A stretch of 64,000 bases of DNA, from NCBI GenBank assembly GCA_030544215.1, contig JARZZO010000013.1, positions 25,403,229 to 25,467,228 of the forward strand, in the 5' to 3' direction. Of the stretch, positions 11,581 to 23,523 are shown in pieces. The position numbers were made by a program, and so were the translations under genes. Positions within the stretch are counted from its first letter, which is position 1; the number at the start of each line of letters is the position of its first letter. The notes below the pieces were generated by a model. The model did not search any database, had not been told where the DNA came from, and worked only from the letters and a program-made list of their open reading frames with translations. The DNA is from Zantedeschia hybrid cultivar (taxonomy: Eukaryota > Streptophyta > Magnoliopsida > Alismatales > Araceae).

Positions 11581-12624
11581 ATGTCTGGTAGGTGTGGGCA
11601 TCTCATGAGGGAGCATGTTCTGGAGGAGCCGAATGAGGAAGCGATGCTTGTTCCACCTCCGCCCCCACCTTTCAATGTGGGTGCTTTCATGCAGATGTTT
11701 CAGGGCTTCATTCAGGCATCCCAGTAGCAGAGGCCTGCATTAGTAGTCGAGTCAGAGGTCTATCCTAGATTGACGGCCATGGAGCAGTTCAAGCAGATGG
11801 GGCCACCTTCTTTTAAAGAGGAGAGCAACCCTATCTTGGTGGAGAGCTGGATCATGGAGATTGAGAAGATCTTCAAGGTGATCAGATGCCCCAATGAGGA
11901 TAGGGTCAGCTTGTGCAGTTATATGTTGTAGGATTGTGTGGATGTGTGGTGGACTTCCACTTTAAGGATCAAGTTTGCTAGAAGAGAAGAGGTGATTTCA
12001 TGAGCGGAGTTCCTGACGGCGTTCAAGGTGAAGTTCTTTCCCCTGCATGTGCAAGATAAGATGGTGTAGGAGTTCCTGAGTCTGACCCAGGGATTGATGA
12101 GTGTATTGGACTATGAAGCCAAGTTTTTTGAGTTGGTTAAGTTTGCACCTTATATGTATTCAGATGGCAGGTGGAAGATGCAAAAGTTCTTGATGGGCTT
12201 GAAGCCTATGCTAAGGACGAAGTTAGTGGCCCACAAGTTCCACTTGATGGAGGAGGTAGTGGATGTTGTGTGTCGCCAGGAAGCCGAGCATGAGATATTC
12301 CTTGAGGAGTGCAAGGCGGGACCTAGAGAGAAAGCGTTGTCATTGACTTTTCCCAGAGCTTCGAGAAAAAGGAAGTTGTTCGAGACTTAGAAGCCCCAAA
12401 AAAGACAACGACTCCACCAATAGTAAGAGCAACCTGGACTCGCACTGCATGCCAGTAGTGTGGGAAGGTGTACAGAGGATCAAAGTGCATGTATGCCACA
12501 TGCAAGTGCTTCGAATGTGGCGAGGTGGGCCACATGGTCAGAGACTACCCCAAAGCGAGGACTACACCGAGGACTACACTAATGACTACACCGGATGACC
12601 GCGAGTCCATGCTCATGTCTTTGC
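11581..12624 (+). pseudogene. gag: Chromo-1 gag
   Basis: ATG at 11581 opens MSGRCGHLMREHVLEEPNEE followed by a proline stretch. The retrotransposon-gag core follows (MEQFKQMGPPSFKEESNP, ESWIMEIEKIFKVI, VWWTS, FLTAFKVKFFPLHVQDKMV, LVKFAPYM, FLMGLKPMLRTKL). A CCHC knuckle lies near 12500-12550, CFECGEVGHMVRDY, with the last Cys changed to Tyr. Stops replace Gln and Trp codons at several points, the first about 49 codons in. Confidence 0.85.
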
Positions 12625-13189
12625 CTTGACTGGAGAGGACATGCAGATGGCTAAGAACATCACAAAAGGTACAATCTTGATTGATGGAGTTTATGCTAGA
12701 GTGATGTTTGATATTGGTGCTTCCCATTCATTTATCTCTTCGAGTTTTGCCCAAATTGTGATAGATAAGATGAAGATAGTTGAAGTTTCTATTTTCGTGA
12801 CTGTGCTCACATCAGGAAGGGTAATCCGTTTAGATATATGTATAGCTTTCCTATGTGTGGAGATTCATAGTAGGAGGTTGTATACTCAGTTGTTTATGCT
12901 TGATATGGATGACATTGATGTTATTTTGGGCATGGATTGGCTAAAAGAGCATTATGCTGTGTAGGATTGCTGTAGTAGGAAGATTATCTTTAGGATTTTG
13001 GGTGAGGAGGAGTTCTTCTTTAAACTCTCCAAGCTTGGTAAAATGATTGTTTCTGCTAGGAAGGCCAAGAGATGGATTAGTAGTGGTTGCAGTGCTTATT
13101 TGGCTAGTGTTGTTTCAATTTATGATGAGAGTTGCCCATAAGTGTTGCCGATGTTGATGTTGTAAGAGATTTTACTAATGTATTTCCTG
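12625..13189 (+). pseudogene. pol: Chromo-1 aspartic protease
   Basis: The open stretch 12626-12964 holds the retropepsin core: GVYARVMFDIGASHSFISSS, then LDMDDIDVILGMDWLKEH, the usual flap-to-helix end in plant Ty3/gypsy proteases. The active site reads D-I-G rather than D-S/T-G, so even the open part would be inactive. A stop follows the ILGMDWL block, and the linker to RT (DVVRDFTNVFPDDLPSLP) is in another frame. Confidence 0.8.
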
Positions 13190-14173
13190 ATGATCTGCCT
13201 AGTTTGCCTCTCAAAAGGGAGATTGATTTCACCATTGATCTTCTCCCTAGTACGGCGTCAATTTCTAAGGTTCCCTACCGCTGGCACTAACAGAGTGGGT
13301 TGAGTTGATGAGGTAGTTGTAGAAGCTCTTGGGTAAAGGTTTCATTCGTTTGAGTGTGTCTCCATGGGGTGTTGCTGTGTTATTCATAAGGAAAAAGGAT
13401 GGTTAGTTGCAGCTCTGCATTGATTACTAGAAGTTAAATCAAGTGACCATCAAGAATCGATATCTCTTGCTGAGGATTGATGATTTATTTGACCAGTTGC
13501 AGGCTGCAATAGTGTTTTCTAAGATTGATATGAGGTCTGGTTATCACTAGTTTGGATTAAGGATGATGATGTTCCAAAGATGGCGTTTAGGGCTCACTAT
13601 GGCCACTATGAGTTCTTGGTGATACCATTCGTTCTGACTAATGCCCCAACATCTTTCATGAATCTAATGAACAGGGTGTTCAAGCAGTACTTAGATCAGT
13701 TTGTTGTTGTGTTCATAGATGATGTGATGATTTATTCACCGGATGTGGAGTCTCATCGCGGGCATTTGAGGATGGTGCTAGAGGTTTTGAGGAGCCATCA
13801 ATTTTATGCTAAGTTTAGTAAGTACAAGTTCTGGCTTGATCATATGCAGTTCCTTGGTCATGTTATCTCCAAGGATGGTGTTGCATTGGATCCTAAGAAG
13901 GTGCAACCTGTGCTAGATAGGGAGGTTCTCAAGACTCTCACTGAGATCAGGAGTTTTCTGGGTTTGGTTGGCTATTATAGGAGGTTCATTAAGGGTTTTC
14001 CAACTCTAGCAGCCCCTTTGATGCGGTTGACCCATAAGGGTGTGATGTTTGTATGGTTTGATGAATGTGAAAAGAGCTTCCAAGAGTTGAAGACTCACTT
14101 GATCATTGCTCCAGTCCTTGCTTTGCCTTGTGGATCTAAGGGGTATACTGTGTATACATATGCTTCAAGGTAG
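13190..14173 (+). pseudogene. pol: Chromo-1 reverse transcriptase
   Basis: The N-terminal part (KVPYR, GFIRLSVSPWGV, RKKDG, LCIDY, LNQVTIKNRY, SKIDMRSGYH) is present but full of stops. From 13580 it is open for 197 residues: AHYGHYEFLVIPFVLTNAP, FMNLMNRVF, the catalytic FIDDVMIYS near 13717, KFSKYKFWLDHMQFLGHVIS and the connection region RSFLGLVGYYRRFIKGF. The FIDD box keeps both Asp residues. Confidence 0.85.
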
Positions 14174-14520
14174 CGTTTGGGTTGTGTTCTGATGCAGCAT
14201 GATCGAGTGATTGCTTATGCTTCTAAGCAATTGAGGGATCATGAAGAGAATTATCTGACGCATGATTTAGAGTTTGCAGCAATTGTGCATGCTTTAAAGA
14301 TATTAAGGCATTATCTTTATCAAGTTGAGTTTCAGGTATTCATCGATCATCAGATTCTGAAGTACATCTTTTCTTAGAAGAAGTTGAAATGAGGTAGCAA
14401 TGTTGGACAGAGTTTTTGAAGGATTATGATTTCAAGTTGAGCTAACATCTAGACAAGGCCGATTTGGTGGCTAATGCCTTAAGCTAAAAGCATTTGATGA
14501 TGTTGTAGGATTGGCAGATG
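14174..14520 (+). pseudogene. pol: Chromo-1 RNase H
   Basis: It follows RT after a stop. CVLMQHDRVIAYASKQLRDH and ENYLTHDLEFAAIVHALKILRHYL are the standard Ty3/gypsy RNase H blocks. The following FIDHQILKYIFSQ motif runs into stops. Confidence 0.8.
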
Positions 14521-14639
14521 ATCGATCAGGTTATTGCAACTTTTTGTCACAGTTGACTATCTGATCAGCAATTGTGGAGTGAGTTTTTGTAGCCCAAAGA
14601 CATGACCAACAGTTCTAGGGCTTCGCTGATAAGCTTGGT

Positions 14640-15660
14640 TTCTACAGAGATGAGCATGGTATGGTTCATTTCTAGAGCAGGATTTGTATGCCCGATGACC
14701 CAGAGTTGAAGAAGGAGTTTATGACTGAAGTCCATCGGTCTAAGCTTAAGAAGGGTGTTAAGAGGACTTTCTGGTGGCCTAGTATGAAGAGAGACGTTGC
14801 AGAGTTTGTTTCTAGATGCTTGGTTTGTCAAGAGGTGAAGGTAGAGCACAAGAGACCTTCGAGTTTAATGCGAAGGATCAAGATTCCCAAGTGGGAATAG
14901 GAGCATGTTACCATGGACTCCATTGTTGGTTTGCCTCGATCAATGAAGGGCAATGATGCTATCTGAGTTATGGTGGATAGATTCATGAAATCAACACATT
15001 TCTTGACTATGAAGGTGAAGCAGTCTGTAGAGAGTTTCACTAGGTTGTACATTGATATCATTATGAGGCTGCATGCTATTCCAAAGTCTATTATTTCAGA
15101 CCATGATTCTAGGTTCACGTGCCATGTTTGGAAGGGTCTGTAGGAAGCATTGGGGGACATAGTTGAAGTTCAGTAAAGCTTTCCATACCCAGACTGACGG
15201 CCAGTCAGAAAGGACTATCCAGAGATTGGAGGATATGTTGAGAGCTTGCAGCTTGGACTGGAAGAGTGATTGGAACCGAAATTGCCACTGGTTGAGTTTG
15301 CTTACAATAACAGTTTTCATGCTAGCATCGATATGACTCCCTTTGAAACTTTGTATGGTAGGCCTTGTAGGTCTTCTTTGTGTTGTTGGGAGGAGTTGGA
15401 GAGAGGTAGGTGATTGGCCCAAATATTGTGCAAGCTAGTTCAAAGAAGATCCAGTTGATCCGGTAGAGATTGTTGGCAACTCAGAGTAGACATAAGAGTT
15501 ATGCTGATCAGAGAAGGAAGGATCTTGCTTTAGAGGTTGGCGATCATGTGTTCTTGAATGTATCTCCTTCTAAGGGAGTTGTCAGGTTTAAACAACGAGA
15601 TAAGTTGAACCCCAGATATATTGGTCCTTTTGAGGTTTTGCAGAGAGTTTGAGAAGTAGC
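14640..15660 (+). pseudogene. pol: Chromo-1 integrase
   Basis: The zinc-finger region reads EVHRSKLKKGVKRTFWWPSM and CLVCQEVKVEHKRP. Both Cys are there, but the second His segment has been deleted between EVHRSKL and the FWWP block. The core gives VDRFMKSTHFL, IISDHDSRFT and FAYNNSFHASIDMTPFETLYGRPCRS. The C-terminal RRKDLALEVGDHVFLNVSP and RYIGPFEVLQRV complete the domain. Stops and one or more frameshifts interrupt it. Confidence 0.82.
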
Positions 15661-15958
15661 CTATAGATTAGTGCTGCCCCCTTCTTTGGATGGTGTGCAT
15701 GATGTGTTCCATGTGTCTATGTTGAGAAAACATGTGGCAGATCCATCTCATATGATTGATTATGTTCCATTGGAGGTTTAGCCCAACTTGAGTTATAAAG
15801 AGCAACTGATTCAGATTCTAGATACCAAGATGAAGGAGCTGAGAAATAAGCGGATACTCTTAGTCATGGTGCTATGGAGGAATTTCACCTTAGAAGTGGC
15901 TACGTGGGAGTTGGAGTCTACGATGCGGCAGAAGTTTCCTCATTTGTTTAGTAAGTAG
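15661..15958 (+). pseudogene. pol: Chromo-1 chromodomain tail
   Basis: After HDVFHVSMLRKHVADPSH the frame reads ILDTKMKELRNKRILLVMVLWRN followed by ATWELESTMRQKFPHLF. This is the C-terminal chromodomain layout of Tekay-like chromoviruses, a module thought to direct integration into heterochromatin. One stop (LEV*) precedes it and the natural stop is TAG at 15956. Confidence 0.75.
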
Positions 15959-16012
15959 CTTATGTTGTTCTATGATTGTATTGTGTGCTATGCTTAAATT
16001 CGATGACGAATT

Positions 16013-16030
16013 TTCTTTAAAAGGAGAGGG
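16013..16030 (+). other. Polypurine tract, Chromo-1
   Basis: Purine-rich aaaaggagaggg directly before the 3' LTR start TGTAACACTT, as expected for second-strand priming. Confidence 0.75.
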
Positions 16031-18296
16031 TGTAACACTTGCCTGATAGAATCATAGTTAGAACCCATTAGTAGTCTGGGTAGGCCCATTAGTGGGTTAG
16101 ACTAAGCCTTTTAGAGGGTCTAGCCGAGTGTTCTTATTTGCATCATCCCCCATTGATGTGATTAAGAGGGGTGCTTAAAAGGTATCATATTGTCCTGACG
16201 CGATTAAGGAGTTCGATTCTAGCTCAAACTATCTTCAGTTCTTTCCTTCTAGAATGTTTAATTCCACTTAGACTTCGATCTTAGAGGCTATTTAAAGTAT
16301 CCCTGAGCGCGAGAGAGAGGTTAAGTGTGTCCAAAATCCTATGGCAACCGTGAGAGAGAGATCGGCGACAATTCCTAGCACATCTTCGCATGTTCTTCGC
16401 ATTCTTCATGTGCACGTGTACGGCGGCGGTGCTATAGTGTGCATGGGAGGGGCTTAATTGCCTTGTGCGGCCTTGGTGCATTCGTTTCACTGAGAGAGGC
16501 CAATGATGACGAATTTCGACGTTTATAGTATTTTTACATAAATAAATTCCTTTTTTCAAAGTATTTTCTAACTACTACGATAGTAGCATAAAAAGAAGGT
16601 TTTATGGTTATATTTGATGCATATGAATCCCCATGCATGATCCCTCCTCAATAGTCCCCCGAACTCCACGTAAAAACTCTAGTTTTTCCATGCATGAACC
16701 CTAACCTACGCATTAGAATGTGACAAGGAGGCTTGATGTGATTTGTTAATCATGTCACACACAATTGACATGTTTAAGGCACTGTATGGTCTGTTTGAAG
16801 CTTTAATTTCCTATAAATTCTAGACATGATTATGAATATTGAATGACTAGTAAGCCACAAATTTGCTCTGATACACTACATGCGTGACATGTAATAAGAA
16901 CTTTATCCATTGGTTATTTCTATGAAGATCCATACTTGGTTTGCATGAGTTCTTGAATTGCAACACATTAGATTATAAGTTGCATTAAAAGCAATGTTTA
17001 GCACTATATTAGGGCAGAGATTTATCCATGTTAAATATGTAAATCCATAGAGTTTTAGTGTTTTGAACCTACTTTGACTGTCTTAATAGAGTCATAGGAA
17101 GGTGACGCGATTAGCTATTTGCGTCATCTACATCTAACGTGATTAAGGTTGCCAATAGATTGATGCATTGACAGTCTTTTCACATAGCATGTTTAATTTC
17201 ATGTTATGCACCTTTGTTTACGAAACTATCACAGAGCATATTGCATGCATGATTTAAGATGATTAATGTTATGGACAGTGCCACCATAGGAGGTTAAGTG
17301 TCCAACCCACATTAGTGTCCTTGTAGGGGAAGACTAAGACAAGATGTGAAAAGGTTCAAGGCAACGAGCCAAAATCTTGGAAGTGTACTTGTTTGCGGGT
17401 ACATAGACCCTAGGTGGACTATGTCGATCCCCTAACCGTATAGCCAAAGATCTAGTGGGCTTTGCCTTACCACTAGGTGACGATGATGATGAATAAGATG
17501 AACTATGACTCCTAAATGTTGTGGTTGGATGCATGTATTATGTAAAAGGGAGAATATGATGCTTGTTCATAAATGATGATAGAAACGATGTGCTATGAGT
17601 TAATACCATGTTTATATGTAATTCTTATTTGTTTGAAAATCTATGTTATGTTATACATCTGTAAACGATGTAAGTAGATTGATATGAAAGACTAGATGCA
17701 CCTAGTTTTGACTTATATATTTAATGAGCATATTAGAACTTAAGAATCCTTACGTATATGTTATGGTTGTAGCATGATTAGATGTTTGATTTTCATGTCT
17801 TTTCCTTATGATATAGTTATGCAAAATTGTGAATGGTTGGTTTTCTGAGCTTGATGAGTTCTATGTGACTCATCCTTATATACTAACTTATTTTTCAGCT
17901 GAAGGAGACCTTGTTGAGGCGGGCAAGACTGAAGTGGTTGTTCCAGAAGCTTGAGGCTTGAGTTGAAACCAACTATCTAGAAATAGGTTTTATTTCATCT
18001 TTAAGTAGCAAGAGATGTGGTAGAGTTTATTTTCAACATGTGAGATGTACTTTTCTTATAGATAGTCTAGTGATTCTAGACATGGAAATTTCGCATTCTA
18101 TTTCAACAGTTTTAATAGTGGACCATTTTGCGGTAATGAAGGCCATGTCATGTTGATTATGGTCTTGTGCTTATACACTATTTCTGTACAGTTCATAAGA
18201 GGATGTTTTGGGTTGTTCCCACTATGGCGCACCCGCATTGACGATTCACTGTTAGCTGACATGACCGAATCGGGTTGATGAGGCGGAGGCATTACA
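16031..18296 (+). repeat. 3' LTR of Chromo-1
   Basis: A 2266-bp LTR from TGTAACACTTGCC to GGCATTACA. Its end matches the 5' LTR remnant. The rest has no counterpart in the window. It contains four N10 dyads (16133-16208 and 17082-17147). Confidence 0.85.
16133..17147. repeat. Four N10 dyads in Chromo-1 LTR
   Basis: Pairs at 16133-16166, 16174-16208, 17082-17114 and 17115-17147. The right half-site is GACGCGATTAAG or a close variant (GATGTGATTAAG, AACGTGATTAAG). The left half is its approximate complement (TTATTTGCATC, GGTATC, CTTAATAGAGTC, CTATTTGCGTC). The spacer is ten bases in all four. The core matches the Chromo-2/Tat dyad, but the outer arms are TTAAT-like instead of CTRAAW. Confidence 0.7.
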
Positions 18297-19048
18297 ATCT
18301 TCCAGTGACCCTTATGGTGATAGTGAAAACATTTGCTTTTATCTACTCCTTTGCCATTGTCCTTCTTGGCAGCTAGCTTGGACTTGTTCTGCTTCTTTCC
18401 CTCGCCTTTCTTAAAGGCCTGGATTGCCTTTCTCTTCTTGTCGGTCTTACCATCTATAAAGACAGCGGGCTTCTCTTTCTTAAGGTTGCCCTCTATATTC
18501 TTCAGTATATTTAACAGCCAATGTAAATTGAATTTTGTTCATGTTAAAATTAACTATGAACTTAGAATATGAGTCTGGGAGTCACTAGAGAAAAAGGCCA
18601 GCGCACATCTCCTTGAGTAAATCAACCCCGGGCATAGTCAACCTTTCAATTCACTATCATCTTCAGCACATGAGTCTGCACTGAAGAACAATCAAACCTT
18701 GAATAGGTTCTTAACTATCTCATATTTTTCAATCTTGCTCTATTCCTCAAATAGCTCCTTCAGGTAGGGAAAGATAGATCTAGCGTCTATCTTCTCATGT
18801 TGTCTCTGCAACTCATTGCTCATAGAGACTAACTTGTAGCATTAGGCCATAGTGGAATCCTCCTTCCACTTCTCACAAGCACTCAGGGGCACCTAATACC
18901 GGTTCAGCCAGTACCTGACCTTCTAGGACATATGCAATATGCTCAGATCTGAGAAGAATTTTTATAGGTTCCTGAGCCAGTCAGAGTAGTTGGGGCTTGT
19001 CAATCTGCTGGCATCCAGTATGCCACGAAGTGGACTATGAGACAACAT
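18297..19048 (-). pseudogene. gag: Copia-B gag (3' end lost)
   Basis: Start Met at 19048 (minus) opens MLSHSPLRGILDASRLTS, then PNYSDWLRNL, collinear with the gag of Copia-A and Copia-C. The frame is soon broken by stops and shifts. Lysine-rich KKRKAIQAF-type sequence and the first part of the zinc knuckle (CFHYHHKGHWK, second Cys changed to Tyr) are seen at 18300-18340, right where Chromo-1 entered. Confidence 0.8.
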
Positions 19049-20962
19049 TTTTACCTACATGAGAAATATGAATAAAGTAATCAATAGATGTTCAGTTATT
19101 AATTAAAAAGTAGATATGGACTTTTATCAAGTTTAACTCTCACTAATTTTTGATGGACTGTACAACCCTCAGATGTAAAGAATAGGAGACGCCGACGGTC
19201 TTCTAGTAAGGATCAGAATCCAACTAACTCATAATGTGACCTTGTGGATAGCACAACAAATCACACTATGATAAGGGAGTAGGTAACTCTTGACACTTGC
19301 AACTCTTGCAATATTTGATCATACTTTAACCCCCAGAACATTAATGACCTTGTGGATAGCACAACAAAACCATTAATTTATAGTTTAAGTATTACCATCA
19401 TTACTTAATAGACATAGATTAGGATGTAGCCCTTGTGGATAGCACAACAAGGCTACACCATGCCTCTTTCCTGTTTAAGGCATCATCGTGTCATAGCTTT
19501 TAGCCTATCCTCAGAATCTGATAGGTCTTGTGGATAGCACAACAAACTTGCCGATCTGATTGTAGTCTAAAAATTATAATGATGGAAGGCCATGCGGTAC
19601 ATTCTCAATGACTGCATTATAGCTTAAAGTTCTAGAAAGAAGAATTTTATTAATTTTATTTTGGTCTCATCATAAGTGATAATATATAAATATATCTTAT
19701 AAATTTAACTATACCTAGATAATCAAATTTGACTCAAAATCAAAAACTAAGATTCTGCATCAAACATACATGTCATTATGTGGTCATGGGCAGTACGGTG
19801 AATTAACTAGAGCCATACAGTTAATCACCAAGTTAACAAATATAACACTTACATCATTAACACATGCAAACACATAGGCTAAAGATCACATCTCTTTGGC
19901 CTTCCTAGTTCTCTTGTGGATCATCCTCGTTCTTCCTCAGCCACCACGATCAATTATATAATAATAAATTGATAAAAATGATCAAATTTACATAAATATA
20001 GAAAAATGCCTTATGACGAAGTACAACAATGGAGGGAGGTAGAAATATATTGGAGTAAGAGAGAGGAGGCACACAATCCTTAATTATTAACACTTAATTA
20101 TCACCAAACCATTCCAATATAGATCCACAAACACATAACATCATTACATGACATTATAAATAAAGTGCTTGTACATGACTACCTCATATTCGAAACATCT
20201 ACACATGATAGTGCACATCATATGAGACCAGAAATTCTTGAATATAAAATAATTTTGATTTTCTCAAGACTTGGATTCTAATCAAAATTTGATAATTTGG
20301 AATTTTCAAAAAGTTCATATTTTAAGCATGCATTTGAATCTAAATTTAAGAGCGGGAACACACCAACATGCGACAAATTATCTAAAATGAATAATCTAGG
20401 ATGGATTCTAAATTCAAACTTATAACACTTCTAAATTATTATAATTAATTTAATAATTATATTAATTAATTGAACTAACATCATTTGTTAACATTAACAT
20501 TGAAATTTGATTTAAAATTTTAAAACAAATTTTAAAATTAAAAATTAAATTTTAATGGGCCCTACTAAAGGGTAAGCCCAACCTGGGGCCTTGGCCCAGG
20601 TCAGCCTAGGCCCAAAGCGCTGGCTAGCCCAAGCCCAAAGCCATGGCTGGCCCCAGTCGGCCCAGGGCCAATCGGGCCCAAATGGGCCCAACCCAATCAG
20701 GTTGGGTCCCCTGCACGCGGGCTAGGGGAAATCATAGTCAGTGCCCCTGGCTAAGCCAGGATACTGGTTATCCTTTCCTGTACATAAAGAATGCCAAATA
20801 AAAAAAAAATTGAAACCCCTTTTCGAAGCAATTTTTCACAAAAGGTGGGGTTAATCTATCTAGATTCATCAACATGAGCAAGAATAGATGAAAAAGATTG
20901 AATCTCTTACATGGAATCCATCAAGAAATTCAATTTAGATGACCGAAACGGATCAAAGTGAG
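19049..20962 (-). other. Copia-B leader with four-fold motif repeat
   Basis: No supported coding region. The minus-sense motif GTTGTGCTATCCACAAGG recurs four times (about 19241-19260, 19348-19367, 19432-19450 and 19526-19545), nearly unchanged, with 83-108 bp spacing, at the gag-proximal end as in the other copia leaders. At 20566-20706 there is a run of GGCCCA/TGGGCC motifs. The rest is AT-rich. Confidence 0.75.
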
Positions 20963-20980
20963 AACCTAGCTCTGATACCA
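20963..20980 (-). other. Primer-binding site, Copia-B
   Basis: The minus strand reads TGGTATCAGAGCTAGGTT, one mismatch from the initiator tRNA-Met site of the other copia elements. It follows the LTR end CCTCACA after one base. Confidence 0.9.
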
Positions 20981-20981
20981 C

Positions 20982-22034
20982 TGTGAGGATTTGAATGAGA
21001 GATGAAGAACGCAATGGAAATAGTGATTAGAATTGTTTTTCCGCCCATTCCTGATCCATTTAGAAAAGAAAGAACAAAAATGGTGATAAGACATCACCTT
21101 GTGCAGAGTCCAATCTGTGACCGTGTGGTTCCAACATAGTGATATAACTAGCTGCGTAGGTGCCTGGCCGCCAGCGGTATCCACATGCTCTTCCTTTTGA
21201 TGGATCGTCCTCGCTTCTTCACTCGTTTCGGGGCATTCATAGATGTTCCTTCTCCGCAATGGTGCCTGCAACATGCAAACGGTGAATTCCTGACATTTGG
21301 GAGTCAGAGGCGGCAGAGGCGGAACGGTAGGAGGCACCCCTTGCCTAGGCGTACCAGAGAGAGAGAGGGGTAGCTAAAGAGGAAAGGTTCCCTCTCTGCA
21401 TATATTTACATTAATTTATGTAGCTTTTTACAAAACTATCTGAATTAATATAAATCCCACTTAAACACCATCAACTGAAAATTTTTGTGTGTGTGACCCT
21501 TTAGGCCCAAGTACTAGTCTGATCTTCAGCCCAATAAGCCTAGCAACATCTTACTGGCTTAAATTAATTAATTAAATAATTTATATTAAATAATTAATTC
21601 ACCGAACTAATTGGGCTTCTGATTAACTTGGGTACCAAGCAACACTGCATGATCCCAGAAGGTAATAGGGTTCAATAGCTCACTCAAGGAACCTTTCTGT
21701 CATTAGTTGTCGTATGGCTATAATTATTCATCTGTACAATGCTCTCAAGTCAACCTAGGGCATGGTCAACTGTCAAATCCTAACTGAGATTAGATGACAC
21801 TATATAATATTAGAAAACTTCTTTTCTAACAAAGTGTCCGCCCTGGTTAGGAACTTTTGCACATCATTCCTAGAGTATTCTCTCTTATTATCGAGAGTGA
21901 ATGATCTTCTATTGAATATTGAATTACTTTCGAAGGTATTCTATTAAACCCGATCACTTGACTAATTAGGACCCTATGGTTAGATATCCATTAGCCAAGG
22001 TCAAAGTCCAAAAGTCCACTGATAAGGTATCTTT
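20982..22034 (-). repeat. 5' LTR of Copia-B, truncated by Copia-C
   Basis: Reverse-orientation copia LTR. Blocks such as tggtaccaagcaacactgca and ggaacctttctgtcattag are reverse complements of parts of the Copia-C LTR. It breaks off at 22034, where Copia-C begins. TCTTT (22030-22034) is the left copy of the Copia-C target site; the remaining LTR part should lie beyond the right edge. Confidence 0.8.
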
Positions 22035-23504
22035 TGTTAGTATTAGGTGGCCTACAAGCCAATCCGATACTATGTAATATTTAGTTTATTAATATAATGG
22101 CATAATTTCATTACGTATTTAATTCAATCTTTGTTTATCGTATCACGATGAAGTCCATAAACATGTGCAATGGTCTTCGGATTATGATGAGATCATAATT
22201 ACGGGACTGAAGACTTATAAACACATGTTCTTAATTGTTCCTAGTCGGAGGATGTTTGAGAAGGACATCAAACATCCGGATAGACTAGTACAGGTTCCTT
22301 CAGCTCATATGTGACTGATCCTATAAGTCACTTGTATGGTGACACTATGCTGGACCTGTAGGTGCTCATTAGTGAATGAGTTCACTGAACTGATCCGACC
22401 ATGAACCATTGTATGATAGCTACCTAACTATTAACCAGCTCAATTCTTTTGTCACGATTGTGTAGATGGTCCTTGGACCTGAGACACCAAGGATACCTTC
22501 TTGGTAGGTCTCTGAACTTTGACCTTAATTAACAAATCCCTAACCATGGGTTATCTGTAAGTCAAGTGATTGGGTTCAGGGAGATGCCCTCAAAAGTAAT
22601 TGTGTGGTCAATACGAGATCATCCGCTCTCGGTAATATGAGAGAGAATGTTCTAAAAATGATGGACTTAAGTCCCTGGTCAGGGCGGACTTTGTATCAAA
22701 TAAAGAGTTATCAAATATATATTAGCGGCATCTGATTCAAGAGAATCGACTGACTAGGGTTTAATAGTAAACCATACCTTAGGTCGACCTAGGAACATTG
22801 CATAGATGAAGGATTATATCCGCGCAGTACCCGATGACGGAAAGGTTCCCATAGTGGGTTGCATAAACCTAATGCCTTCCGAGATCATGCGATGTTGCTC
22901 GGCACCCAACGTGATCAGAAGCCCGTCTGAATTTATTGTGGGACATTAAATTCAGATGATTAATTAATAAAAGGATATTAATTAATTTAGTGGGTCCGTA
23001 AAGAGTTACTGGACTTAATGGGCCATTGATTGGACTGGTATTTGGGCCTAGAGGGTCACACGCAAAAGGTTTTCAAGTCGATTGATATTTTGGTCGGGTT
23101 TCGGATAAGTGTGGGTTTTTCTGAAAAACTACAAAACCACTTATTATAAAAGTATTGTTGCTAGGTCGGGGCCCAGCAACCCTGACCTAGCCGCCGCCCC
23201 TCTCTCTCTCCTAGGCGCCCCCCACTGTGGTCGGGCCCCGGAGGCTCAGCTCCGACTCCCACCCGCTCCGCTTCCCGTCCGACGGGAAATTCGAAACTGC
23301 ATGTCGCAGAAGATTGCGCACAGCCACGCAGGATAGATGTTGCACTGAGCGACGAAGCGAGGATGATCCATCGAGAGGAAGACCGCGTGGATACCGCTAG
23401 AGGCCGGGCACCTGTGCGGCTTGCAACTTCACACTGACGGGACTAGACAAACGCAGATTCGAATCCGCTACGTTGTGTTCGAATCTGACACAGCGAACCC
23501 AACA
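22035..23504 (+). repeat. 5' LTR of Copia-C
   Basis: 1470 bp from TGTTAGTATTAGGTGGCC to CCCAACA, followed by one base and the primer site. It contains TATAAAAG at 23145-23152. It resembles the solo LTR at 2809-4344 throughout and the 3' LTR at 54572. Confidence 0.93.
23145..23152 (+). promoter_or_regulatory. TATA box in Copia-C 5' LTR
   Basis: TATAAAAG at the same relative position as TATAAAAC in the solo copia LTR, about 360 bp before the LTR end. Confidence 0.6.
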
Positions 23505-23505
23505 G

Positions 23506-23523
23506 TGGTATCAGAGCCAGGTT
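23506..23523 (+). other. Primer-binding site, Copia-C
   Basis: TGGTATCAGAGCCAGGTT, a full match to the expected complement of the plant initiator tRNA-Met 3' end. Confidence 0.95.

Larger units (their letters stand above)
10978..18296 (+). mobile_element. Chromo-1, decayed chromovirus (Ty3/gypsy)
   Basis: A plus-strand Ty3/gypsy element: truncated 5' LTR, degenerate Met primer site, gag, protease, RT, RNase H, integrase, C-terminal chromodomain-like segment, purine tract and complete 3' LTR. All reading frames are broken by stops. It lies in the gag of Copia-B, with ATCTT at 18297-18301 as the surviving target-site copy. The first 1.8 kb of the 5' LTR is gone and a copia LTR fragment takes its place, so the left flank has been rearranged. 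Confidence 0.88.
18297..22034 (-). mobile_element. Copia-B, Ty1/copia remnant
   Basis: A minus-strand copia element cut on both sides: Chromo-1 interrupts its gag at 18297 and Copia-C interrupts its 5' LTR at 22034. What remains is most of gag, a 1.9-kb leader, the primer site and about 1.05 kb of LTR. The pol region is not in the window. Confidence 0.85.

Noticed and set aside
21185..21373. Short ORFs in copia LTRs (also 3883-4345 and 23109-23336)
   Set aside because: Lie in the R/U5-like GC-rich part of the LTRs, differ between copies and match no known protein.
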